Source: Chrysomallon squamiferum (taxonomy: Eukaryota > Mollusca > Gastropoda > Neomphalida > Peltospiridae). From it: 64,000 nucleotides of DNA. Location of the stretch: assembly GCA_012295275.1 (NCBI GenBank), contig CM022673.1, positions 3,783,605 through 3,847,604 on the forward strand, given 5' to 3'. The notes under the pieces were generated by a model. It saw nothing but the letters and a program-made list of their open reading frames with translations, searched no databases and was not told the DNA's origin. Both the position numbers and the translations under genes were made by a program. Of this stretch, positions 18,047 through 30,404 are shown piece after piece. How positions within the stretch are numbered: the stretch's first letter is position 1; every line of letters begins with the position of its first letter.

Positions 18047-18415
18047 CAGTAGATCCTCGATTTAACAGACTGATAGAAACAACGGGTATCCTTAACAGCA
18101 AGAGTCGATTAAATCGCTAATGTTTTAAGAATAACATTTTAATATTATAAGACTGTAATAACTGTAAATACTGTAATATTCAATATTTCATTTAAATAAT
18201 TATAATTAAATAACGATCATACGAACACACAAGATGTGCATTAGATGATGTATGATAATAATTATATTTAACATATTAAACGACTCATTTCGTCTACAGT
18301 TTCGCGGAAATGCAAGTGTTCGCTATGAAGACTTGAAGAAAATAGTCCGCCGAATTACTGCTCCCCAAAAAAAGAAGTCCGTTGAACTGAGGTCTGTTAA
18401 ATTGAGATTTTACTG
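18047..18415 (+). mobile_element. Pogo-like non-autonomous element (MITE)
   Basis: The left end reads CAGTAGATCCTCGATTTAAC-AGAC and the right end, reverse-complemented, CAGTAAAATCTCAATTTAAC-AGAC, followed on both sides by CAACGG-like sequence. The length is 369 bp. TA follows the right end; the left target copy is degraded. The motif matches pogo/Tigger-type ends. The interior has no intact transposase. It differs from the 41838 element in its ends, so it is a separate family. Confidence 0.75.
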
Positions 18416-18722
18416 TATGTTACAAAAATGGAAAACACATGTAGATTTAACCTCGTCAGCACATTGGATCGTTTACAAACTCAGTGGTGATATTCATGAG
18501 ACATTGTGAGTGTCTAGCTGTGTCAGTTATAAACTACAAAAACAAAACTTGAACTCACAGTGTGCTTGTCTTCGTGTCTCGCTGGTTGTCGTATAAGCCA
18601 TGTTTGTGATTTGACACATGATGATGGTGGTAATGACGATGATGATTATGGTGATGATAATGATGATATCGAAGACAAAAATAGCAACAACCACAAACAC
18701 AACAACAACAATAATAATAATA

Positions 18723-18770
<48 letters not shown>

Positions 18771-20825
18771 TGATAGGAAGAAGAAGAAGAAGAACATAAA
18801 AGAGGAGGATTAAAAACATTTCTGTATTTATTACTGTTCACGATCATTATGAACATTTTCTTTATTTTATTTTATTTCTAAACAAACAATAAAATATATA
18901 AAATGCTAACAAAAGTAGTATGCCTTTAGTATTTATTCTCACTTTATATTATTATTTATTTGAATATTTTATTAATTTAACTGCGTTTATTATTATTATT
19001 ACTATTTTTTATTTATTTATTTATTTATTTATTTTACTAAAATAAAATAAAATACAGGTTTATAGAAATCTTAAAAGTTAGAAATAATTAATAAGATAAT
19101 TAATTAATGAATGAATTAATTATTTTAAATATTAATATATCAAAACAGAATTTTATAACAATTTTCGTATCCTTTTTTTTTTGTTTAAATTTTCATACTT
19201 CACATCTCAGTATATTTACAGAAACACTTTACAATAACTGATAATCACAGTTATTAGTTTATATTTTATTTTATTTTTTTCGACGAGAAAGGAAAACTTT
19301 CAGCAGACGACACGTTTCACCAACCGTCCTAAGGGTCACGCCCTTTCTGTCAATACCTCCAAAGACGTCATCCATGACTTCACGTATCACCACCTCACAC
19401 GTCTGCCTCAGTACAAATAAATTCAACAACAATAATAAAAAAATTTCCTTACACTTACACTGCAGCGGTCTGCGTCCAGCAGCATCCGCCATCCTCGTCT
19501 TCGTTGTTGCTGTCGTCGCAGCCGTTTTAGTAAATCCGAGTGGTCGCAGTCACCGACGTGCAAACGCGAGAGTCCCCGAAAGATGTCTCGTAAAAGTCCA
19601 CAAAACTAAACTGTAAATAGTACGCAGCGGGTCACGTGCTCCTGCCTGCCGACTCACCACGATACTTATGAATAGATGTGAAGAGACATTTTCTTTTCTT
19701 TTTTTTTCTTTTTTTTTTTTTTTTTGTTTGATAAATTCGTTTCCTTAAAAACGTTCTGTTTTTTTAATTTATTTATTTATTTATTTATTTATTATTATTA
19801 TTATTTTTTTTCCTCCCTAGCTTTTTTTTTTTATAAATGTGATTCATTATTTAGCCAAATATGGCCGTTATTATGTTACGAGCACGACAGCTAAACGGAG
19901 GAAAGTTAAATAAACATTTGCATTATTATAATGTCGGGGAGTGGTCTGTGGGATTAAATGTACCGCGGCAAAATAAACAGAGAAATGTTGGCTTAACGGT
20001 TTCGTTTACATCGTTGTCACTTCCTCTGTTTACGATGTTTGTTTCGTTTCGTATTTGTTGTAGAAAATACACACAGACACGCAATTACTACGTAGAAACT
20101 TCAGACAGACATACATAGATAGATAGATGGATGGATAGATAGATAGATAGATAGATAGACAGACAGAAATAATGAAGAAAATATATATACAAATAAACAG
20201 ATATGTAGACAAAGATAAATAAACAGACAGATAGATAGACAAATACAAATAGATTACAGAGAGAAAAATACAAAAGAGAGACAGACTGATATAGAGTTAG
20301 ATATAGCTAGGTATAGAGATGGACTGATAGACAGACATATAAAAATGGAGATAGATGCCGAAGGAAAAACAGAAAGATGCCTGCATCTATTGTTTAGTAT
20401 TGTCTTCTTATATTTCAAAAGCCTTGACATTCAGCAGCTCAATACAAACATTCGTTTCTTTATGCTTCTCTCTCACAAAAAACAGAAAACGAAAGATCCA
20501 CTAAACACACGCATCAAGTAAGACAAGGAGTATGTTTCTGTAAGCAATAAGAAGTCTTATGTCAAATGAAACAAATTTTTATGTCATGAAATATAATTTC
20601 GTTTATAGATGTTGAAAAAGAAAGAAAGAAAGAAAGAAAAAAACAACAACACAAAACAAACAAGATTTTTGGTTCCATAAAAATATGGAAGAAAGTAAGA
20701 ACAAAATACACGGTTTAAAATATAAACACTGTAATTAAATTAATGTCTGAAGGTTGGGATTATTGTTACCTTTCTAAATACAAATTTTGCTTCATTATTT
20801 GTTTTGTTAACTTTTAATTATTCTT

Positions 20826-20856
<31 letters not shown>

Positions 20857-21331
20857 TTGTTATTTAGATTAAAATTTTAAAACCAGAGTTGAAATTATTT
20901 ACGAAATAAAAGTGTATGAAGAGACACAACAACACATTAATTTAATCCATTAGAATTATCTCCCTTCTGCTTACGCTTGCTGAAATGTTTAAAATCTTTT
21001 GACAATAATTATGATGTACACAAACAATATGGAATAAATTTGAATTAAAAAAAAAAAAATTATAATTTTTTTATTTTTTTAAATTGCCGATAAATTTGAT
21101 TTAAGTGTTAAAAGCTGATATTACTTTTAATATAAAAACTATCAGGAGGGAAATATTTACACAGCAGAATTATCATAGATGTTATCGTTAATATGTCTAT
21201 CATCAACGCTTTTTATTTACAGTGTAATCAAAATTCCTAAAGAAGCGAATTAAGAATCGCAGAACGAGATTAAGGAAAACTGCATCTTCTTCTTCTGTTT
21301 TATTCATTACATTTTAATAATGATAACGTTT
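18416..21331. other. Non-coding region upstream of the receptor gene
   Basis: It contains AAC/AAT (18697-18770), ATTT (19010-19035), GATA (20116-20160) and CTT (20821-20855) tracts, and the uncertain ORF at 19271-19492. Nothing else is supported. Confidence 0.55.
19271..19492 (-). CDS. Small uncertain ORF, 73 codons, with CpG-containing leader
   Basis: An ATG ORF begins MADAAGRRPLQ, has a Leu-rich stretch, and ends RLLKVFLSRRKK, directly followed by overlapping AATAAA hexamers. A GTAAGT donor-like site occurs right after codon 11, so the start could instead be a short first exon. The upstream side (19500-19660) is comparatively GC-rich and CpG-rich, as expected near a promoter. I see no recognisable domain. 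Confidence 0.28.
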   Translation of the reverse strand: MADAAGRRPLQCKCKEIFLLLLLNLFVLRQTCEVVIREVMDDVFGGIDRKGVTLRTVGETCRLLKVFLSRRKK

Positions 21332-21354
21332 TTAATAATAATAACAACAACAAC

Positions 21355-21448
<94 letters not shown>

Positions 21449-21819
21449 TAACAAAAACAACAATAACAACAACAGCAACAACAGCAACAGCAACAACGAT
21501 AATAATAATAACAACAACAACAACAGCAATAGCAATAATAATAATAATAACAACAACAACAACAATAATAATAATAGCAACAATAATAATAATAACAACA
21601 ACAATAATAAATTTAATAATAATGATAATAATAATAATAAAAATAATAATAAAAATAATAATAAAAATAACAAAAACAACAACAATAACAACAACAGCAA
21701 CAGCAGCAACAGCAACAACAATAATAATAATAACAACAACAACAACAAAAGCAGCAGCAGCAACAACAACAACAATAGCAATAATAACAACAACAATTAC
21801 AACAATAATAATAATAAAA

Positions 21820-21861
<42 letters not shown>

Positions 21862-21876
21862 TAATAATAATAATAA
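21332..21876. repeat. Compound AAT/AAC/AGC trinucleotide array
   Basis: About 545 bases of trinucleotide repeat, mostly AAT with AAC and CAG-type interruptions, starting about 965 bases and ending 420 bases before the receptor start codon. Long homopolymer ORFs across it are artefacts of the repeat. Confidence 0.95.
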
Positions 21877-22296
21877 ACCCATCTTTATATACAGGCAACG
21901 TCCCCCAAACCGGAGCTCGGTGTGAATGCATCTAACAGCAGCGAGTAAACGAACGAGGACGTTGGTTCTAGTGGAGATTCACCACACAGTGCAGATATGA
22001 CAAACATCTCTGAGATATTGCACACTGTGTGTTTGCTTCTCCTCCTAACCTGTCTGCAACCTGATAGACTCATTTCCACTTTGACGTGTGCACGATGCTG
22101 AACTCGCCAACGTTGTTCTTAGCTTGTTAGTTTGTACACAGCCGTTTTCAGTAACCACCAGAGTGCGTGCGTGTGCGTTCGTTTCAGACAAACGCGATTT
22201 GCTTTTTGTTGTATTTTATTATTATTATTTATTTATTTATTCATTTATTTTTTTTTTTTTTTTTTTTTTTCAAAGATTAATTTGAACTGGTCTGTT
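21877..22296 (+). promoter_or_regulatory. Presumed promoter and 5' leader region of the receptor gene
   Basis: About 250 bases of balanced, non-repeat sequence (21890-22140) follow the trinucleotide array and precede a T-rich stretch (22216-22270) and the start codon. No clear TATA box was identified at a convincing distance. The T-tract followed by CAAAG at 22272-22276 resembles a polypyrimidine tract and 3' splice site, so the leader may be spliced. Confidence 0.35.
21997..22101 (+). other. Upstream ORF with signal-peptide-like start
   Basis: A 34-codon ATG ORF ends about 195 bases before the receptor start codon. Its residues 8-20 include a run of leucines (VCLLLLLTCL) resembling a signal peptide. 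No donor site joins it to the receptor frame. If it lies in the 5' leader it could act as a translational uORF. It may equally be chance. The surrounding 21890-22130 is complex, non-repetitive sequence and a plausible promoter or leader. Confidence 0.25.
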
Positions 22297-22354
22297 ATGG
22301 ATTACGTATATTTGCTGGTTTTCTTATTGGCATGCGGCTTCCAGAACGTTCTAG
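22297..22354 (+). CDS. Receptor exon 1: signal peptide
   Basis: The exon encodes Met-Asp-Tyr followed by a hydrophobic stretch (VYLLVFLLACGF) that reads as a classic secretory signal. It ends after one base of a Gly codon at the strong donor CTAG|GTAAGT. This ATG is chosen because its frame is the only one that joins exon 2 in phase 1. A T-tract ending in CAAAG at 22276 could be a 3' splice site, so the exon may continue a 5' non-coding exon further upstream. Confidence 0.82.
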
Positions 22355-22915
22355 GTAAGTAAAATGCATGTTGCATCGCCTCTCTGTTGAGTTAATGATA
22401 TATCGTTCATTAGCGATATTATGGTTTGAACATATTTTGTCTTTTTTTTTTTTCAGATTGTTTTAAATTGTATCCATCATTATATTTGGAGAAATTATAT
22501 GTGTTGTGCTGTAGATGATTATTTCTGTAAGTACGTTAAAATAACAAAACAATGCTAACATTGTCTGCAGATTTGGTAAGTCATGAATATTTTTTCTGTA
22601 AAAGTCAGATGACTCTAGTGCACCACTGTTGGAATATATTCAGTGGAATTGTTCAGATACTAAAACTTATAAATAAATAAATAAATAAATAGAAGAGAGA
22701 AAAAAGAAAGAAAGAAAGAAAACGAAAATAAATCCGAAAATGTCATTAATATTTCGTTATTATCAGTTCATTTGACAGTTTAAGCTTAAGGATCTCGACA
22801 GCTGAATAAATGTGAAATAAATCTAAAAGGTAATTAGTATTAAAAAACGAAAACAAATAAATAAACATAATGGTTTGAAAACAATCAAACGATCGCAAAT
22901 CCTTAAAAAATAACG

Positions 22916-23007
<92 letters not shown>

Positions 23008-24437
23008 ATCAAACAGAGGTACCAGCGACAACAAGGTGAATTTCTCAGAGAATGTGTTTTGTTCTCAGGTTTCTGCTCGTACGGAAATACGTTTGTGCTT
23101 TCCACACTGCATGCAGATTCTTCTTGTTAGAATGCCAGGAATACAAGACACAGCAAACTTTCACATATCTGTACTTTGGCAAGCAACAGTTCACATCATT
23201 TGTTACATAACATTTTCTGTTACCATTACACAGATACACACATAAATATACAAATAATATACACTTCACGCGCACAGCGACACACAGTCACATGTATGAA
23301 TGTATGTATGTATGTATGTATGTATATGTATTTGAATTACCGCACGTATGCAATTTAGATTAGTTCTATCATAATAAAAAATTATTAATAGTAAATAAAA
23401 ACACACCAAAATGTAAATGAAAATAAATGAAATTAAATACGACAAAATAAATATATATTAATAATAATAATAGAAAAAATAAGTAAAAACCAATATGAAA
23501 TACAATTCTGAGACAACCCCGATGTTAGCTTGTCAGTTCTGGTTAAGTTTTATCGTATAACGTCATCATCAGTTGACATTAAAGTTCTGTACGTTCTCTC
23601 AAATAAAGATCAGCCTCTGAGACAGATTGAAATTGATTCCAAGGCACGTAGCTTCCAAAGTTATGTCCATCATTTCTCGAGCACTTTACTGTGGTTTCAA
23701 TTCTGAATCAATACAACGATACAGACGAAAAGGAGACAAACTTCAGACAAGGAATATATGGGTTTTTTTTCGTGTTTTTTTTCTTCTGTTTTGTTTTTAT
23801 CTCTCTTTATTGAAAATTGTTTCCAAGCCAAGACTGTAGCTGTAATATTCGGAATTAGTGACCTGTTTCTATGAAAAGAACTGTAAGTCAAACAAGATGA
23901 ATCAGTGAAGTACTGAATGGTTGGGTTTTTTAACAAAATTTCAAAGTATTTTATTATTAACAGTTATTATTAGCATTGATGTTTTTCTTCCATACTTTTC
24001 TTTTATAATCTTTATGAAACAAAAAACAGGTAGTCGCCATTATGTCCTCTGTTTTTTCTTCAGTATAAGGAATCTTATGTATGTGCGTGTGTTTTAATAC
24101 ACATGACAGCATGTACCAGTAACTGAGAAATGACTGAACTGTTTGCTAAGGTCTGATCAATCGGAATCAAAAAGCTTTTATTGTCTTAAGTTTTAAGGTA
24201 GATGAAACGGACAGCTGTTAAACTTATTTGTGGAAATTAAGCGTTATTCATCTTTCGTAGAATCGTGTAATGTACGTTCTGAGAGAAAAATAAACATGGC
24301 TATAATCCAGCGACTGAAAGAATTATACTCTGTTTTTATTTAGACAAAACTTGTTATGACAGTAAGCTTGCCTTATCTTAAAGATATTCTTTGAACTGTG
24401 CAGCCCAGTTATTAAGACTATATCAAACATAGGAATC

Positions 24438-24469
<32 letters not shown>

Positions 24470-25473
24470 TTACTTATTTTTATTTTTCTGCATCTTGGAC
24501 CAGTCGTGAAAATGGCAGGCACACAGACACGGTCATACACACACAGACAGACAGACACACACTCACACACACACACACACACACACACAGATAGACACAA
24601 ACACACACAGACACATTCACACACAGATATAAACACACACATATTTAAAATACTGTTCATAAAATAATGGCAGGAACGGGAAATAACATAAAAGAACGGA
24701 AAAGCAGATATGTAGATTTGAGTCCCGTCTCTTGTTCATAATCGTCTCTGTGCTAACAGACCGAAGTTAACGAGAGATAAATATGTATAGTTTTTATACA
24801 GCGGTTTATTTGACTAATTATATTTATATAGCTTCTCCGTCGACTGATAAATAAACGTTAACTGATTTCGTCTCTCAGGGAGTCACGAATAACTGATTTT
24901 GTATTTATCTACGCTGGAGTGTTGGTTCCCTCTGCGCTTATGTGCATATTTATATTTACATGTGAAGCTATGAGTTCATGCTCTGTCTGTCTGTGTGTGT
25001 ATACATACATACGTGTATATATATATATATATACACACAGTGGGGTGCAAAAGTATGTATACAGTTATGAAAAAAGAAAACACTTACAGTACTCATGGCA
25101 TTTATTATTGAAACAAAAAAGCTAATATAAAAATGCATGCATTTTTACTAATTTAAATAAAATACGGTTAATGACACTCAAAATAAGAAAAACGAGTCCA
25201 ACGAAATTCACTGATGTGATACTACTGTATACCTACTTTTGCACCCCACCCTATATATATATATATTTGTGTCTTTCTTCGTTTGTATATTTCATTATCA
25301 TAATAATAATAATAAAAATTATTATTATTATAATATTGTTATATATTATCATGTTAATCATCATTCTTCTTCTTTCTCTTCTTCTTGTTCATCTTATTAT
25401 TATTATAATTATAATTATTATAATTATTATTATTATTATTTTTGTTATTATTATTATTATTAATATGATTATA

Positions 25474-25511
<38 letters not shown>

Positions 25512-27042
25512 TGTTATTATAACCCAGGTTCCAGTGAGTTTCCCGAGGAGACACTTCAGAGGAAACTCTTCACGAATTACCTCAACACAGCGCGTCCTTT
25601 CACCAACGATTCCTTCAACACCGTGGTGAACTTTCACCTTGAACTCCTCAGGGTCGTAGATCTCGTAAGTAGTGACGTCACCGTAATATACACGACCTGG
25701 CACACACTGAGGTATTTAGATACAGCTTATAACGTAGACAGCTACTGGTTGTGATTAACATGTTACTTTGTTTGATAACAGAAACTCAAACATATTAAAT
25801 TAAAAGCAATTATTACACGTCAAGAAGTTTGTGATTATTTCCGATTTACTGAGAAAAAAATAAATATATACAATGCAGGTGAGCTAATATAAACGTGAAC
25901 ATAATCGAATTGTTTACACAGAAACATAAACTAATACATTTGATCAAGATATTTTCAACCTTTGAGGCATACATACATACACACATACATACACACATCC
26001 ATCCATCCATACATCCATCCATCCACACATACATAAAAATACAAACAATACTTACATACATATATACATACATACAACATGCATGCATGCATACATACAT
26101 ACATACCTACCTACATACATACATACACACACATACATATACACATACATACATACATACATACAAACATACACACATACATACATACATACATAGATAC
26201 ATACATACACACATATATATATACACATACATACATTCATACATAAACAAACAAACACACACACAGAAATACACATAAACGCAAAGTATAACATACACAT
26301 ATATCCATCATCGTGAATCTATTGCCTGTAGATACAAAAAGATTCAGTTACGTATTCTTACAGCACATTCGTGATGGAAGTTTGGAAGCTGAGTGGTACG
26401 TGAGTACTAATTGGGAGGACGAACGTCTTGCATGGAACCCCAGCGTGCACGGCGGACTGGATTACATCAGCATACCAACGTCTGCTATCTGGACGCCAAA
26501 CATCATTCTCGTCAACAGGTATTGTGTGTTTTCAAAGTGTTGCTTAATCAGAGCGTAGTAAAGCGTTGATGTCTTCCAGATTTTCAAATAACTGCTCTGT
26601 GACGTAATATCTGTCTGCAGGATACTGTAAAAGAGAAATAAATGATTAAATATCATGAATGGATGAATGAATGAATAAATAAATAAAGAAATAAATACAA
26701 AGAAATAAATGTTAACCAAATAATGGAAATTTGACTAATCAGAATAAAAATTAACAATGGATATTGTATCATGTTGTAAAATAAGACAGCAACTTTGAAG
26801 CCGATAGTAATAATGATCGAATAAATATATGAAATAAAAGGTAAACAAACAAACAAACAAATAAATAAGTAGCTATGTTCTATCGAAAATTTAATATTAA
26901 TTACCAATTTTTTTTTTATAGCAATATAATAATCTAGCAACAAAAAGAACTGTATTAAATAGTAATACTCAACAAAAAACCACAAAAAAACGACGAAAAA
27001 CAGAAAAAAACTTGTAAATTATTACTATGATTTTAATCGATA

Positions 27043-27098
<56 letters not shown>

Positions 27099-27562
27099 AA
27101 CTCATGTCAGAATTTTCAAAAGAAAAAATATTTTGTTATTTAAAGTTTACCCTGTACCACTCAGCTTTTTTCAGTGTTTTATCAATAAAAAATTGATTAT
27201 ACACGAAATATTATTTTATAACATATATTTAAAATCCGAAGCTGCTTTTCTTAAATTACAATTCTTTCTTTATTCTTTCTTTTTTTTCTAGTATTTAAAA
27301 CATTATTTTAATAATAAATAATGACAAAACTATTTATTTATTATTATCTATTTATTTAATAGTTTATATTTTTATTTTATTTATTTCTAAATTTATTATC
27401 ATCATCATCATCATCATTATTATTATTAATTAATTAATTTATTTATTTTTATTTTTATTTTTAATTTTTATAAAAGCATAAGCCGATAAGGATCTTTCTA
27501 ATTATGGTTCGTTACCCAATTTTAAAATATTAAAAAAAAAAAATAATAAAAATAAAATAAAA

Positions 27563-27634
<72 letters not shown>

Positions 27635-30131
27635 GTAGTAATAATAATAATATAAAAGAAAATTTACTCAGTAGTATGTATTTCTCTGTTTCTTTGTTAT
27701 TTCAGTGTTGGTAATGAATATTCACACAGCTATGTCGAACTGGCCACAGTTTCGTACACCGGCAACGTCAGTTTCTCACGGACTGCAAAATTAAGGAGCA
27801 CCTGCGACCTTGACCTCACGCATTTTCCTAAGGACACTCAGGAATGCCATCTGACCTTTGCCTCGACTTCGTACGACACTCGTGCCCTGACGATTTCAAC
27901 GCAGTACGTAGAATACGCGAACACGTCGTTCGAAAACGATAGCGCACCTTGGTCCGTGATGACGGTAACGTTGGAAAGGGAAACAACTCTGATGGACTGT
28001 TGTCACGAGTACGACTTAATTACGTACGCTGTCAAGATAAAACGTAACTGTTCTTACTGCAAGCATCTGTACGTGATGCCCGTGGCACTGCTGGGATTGC
28101 TGGTTCCGTTTCAGTTCCTGCTGCCAATAAACTCCAGGGAAAGATCGTGTTTTGGTAAGCTTTAGCGTTACAGAAGGAGAATTTCTGAGATGCATTAACC
28201 TTTTTATGTGACAATGAGTGAAACGAAACGTCAAGAATAACCGACATGGTTAGGGATGAATAGAAAAACTGAGCAACATCAAACCTTGAATCTATTATTC
28301 CTGCAACAAAACAACAATATCATCAACACCTACAGCTACTATTACTGCTACTACTTAAACTGATGCTAATGCTACTTCATTATTACTGCTAATTATTACT
28401 CTATCATTATTACTACATTACTGATACAACTACTACTGCTATTACATCTACTACTACTACTTCTGTTACAACTACATGTACAATTCTATATTACTATTAC
28501 TATTACTACCTCTACCGCAGCTACTACTGCACTGCTACTGCTGCTGTTACCTCTTCTACTTCTTCTACTAAAAAATTAAATAAATAATAATACATTCTTA
28601 CTACCACCATTACCACAACGTACAGTATTACTATTACAAATTATAATGATGAAGATACCACGAAAGAAAACGTTAGTTTATCATTCTGTCCATACTGCTA
28701 TACACTAATATTCCATTAGACTTCCGCGAACATGTATGTTTTGTCTGAACTTATAAATAAATAAATAAATAATAATAACAACCGTGTAAGCGAATACTAC
28801 AGATATCTAAAGTTATAAATGCAAATATAATGCACGTTGTTTTTATAGATTTAATGATTTTTGACTCTGTTTTGCAGTTAGTCGATTTTAAGATGCGTAA
28901 GGTTCAGTATCAGAAAGAGCATCCGTAATGATATTTTTATTATTATTATTAAACAATAACCCCTTTAAGTTTCAAACTAGTGTACGTAAACACACATTAC
29001 GATATGATATGCTACGTCACTTTATTTTATATATATATATTCTTTTTAGTATATTTTTTTTATTTCATACTACTATGCTTTTCTCTGTTAAATCCCGTTA
29101 TGCAATATTTATAATTATATCATACATTATATGTCATATCATAATATATTAGTATTATATATTATCGTATCATATCACATTGTAATCTACAATTTTTAGA
29201 AATATTATGGTAATAAGGTATAATATGTCATTTTTAAAGTTACTAACTGTAATATATTGTAAGTATTTTATGGTATGACATCACTTCTTTATCTAGGTTG
29301 TCTCTTACTCATTGGTTGTGTCTTGATGTCGTCAATGCTCCATGACGTCATACCCAATACTTCGTTCCCTGGCCCCAAACTGGGTAAGTAGTGAAAATAA
29401 TAAAAATAATAATAATAAGACATAAATAGTGATGATGATGATAATGATGATAATATATTGACGATAATATAATAATGATGATAATGATATTAATAATGAT
29501 AATGACAATGATAATGATAATGAAGAAAATAACAATAATAATTCAAAGAAAAAAAGGAGAAAAAGATCGTACCAAAGAGATGCTATACTGATCAGTTATT
29601 TTCATCTTGCTTTTTCATTTACTATCACCTTTCTGTCTAACATTCTGCCTGTATGTCTGTCCATATGTATTCGTGCTATTTTGTTATTCCAGGTATCTAT
29701 CATTCTCTCACGATAGTGTACATTGTTATTTCTTTGCTGATAACAATTTCTACTCTTCACTACTGTGACACTTGGAGGGGACGCACAAATGTCCCTAAAG
29801 TGGTGAAAAAGGTCAGTATTAGAGTTCGGTGTGGAAAATAGCCCATACGTATATTCTGTGCTAGTAGCTGGTTATTTAGTTCGTGACTCTAAACGTTTGC
29901 TAATGATAAAGTATGAGAATAGTATAACACAAGTCAGCAGAAATGAAGGAAGGCTGTCATTTGTCTTTCTGTATTTGGTGTGTGCAGCATCACAACGAAA
30001 AGATAAATAATTGATGTAGATAGGAATTATATGATTAAATAAGCACAGATTTATCACTTTAACATGGTGTTATAAATATTAATAATAAAACATTATGTGA
30101 TAAGTTTGATTAACCATTGTTAAATAGTTCG

Positions 30132-30162
<31 letters not shown>

Positions 30163-30361
30163 GATTTATTTTTATTATTAGAAAAAAATTGTATTCATTA
30201 AGGATATTTGATTATTATTAGTAACATTCATCTTATTTTTATAATTAATATTATTATTTAAATTTATTATAACAGTGGTTATCTTTGTTTTTGTTCTTAT
30301 AGTCTTATTTTTTTAATTATTATTATGATGATGATGATCATCATCATCATCATTATTATTA

Positions 30362-30404
<43 letters not shown>

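Noticed and set aside
21332-21882. Long ORFs of Leu, Ile, Tyr or Asn homopolymers
   Set aside because: They are all translations of the AAT/AAC array in several frames.
23045-23275. Minus-strand ORF resembling a small Cys-rich secreted peptide
   Set aside because: It lies in receptor intron 1, the cysteine spacing matches no family I know, and its start falls in a CA-rich region. It is probably chance.
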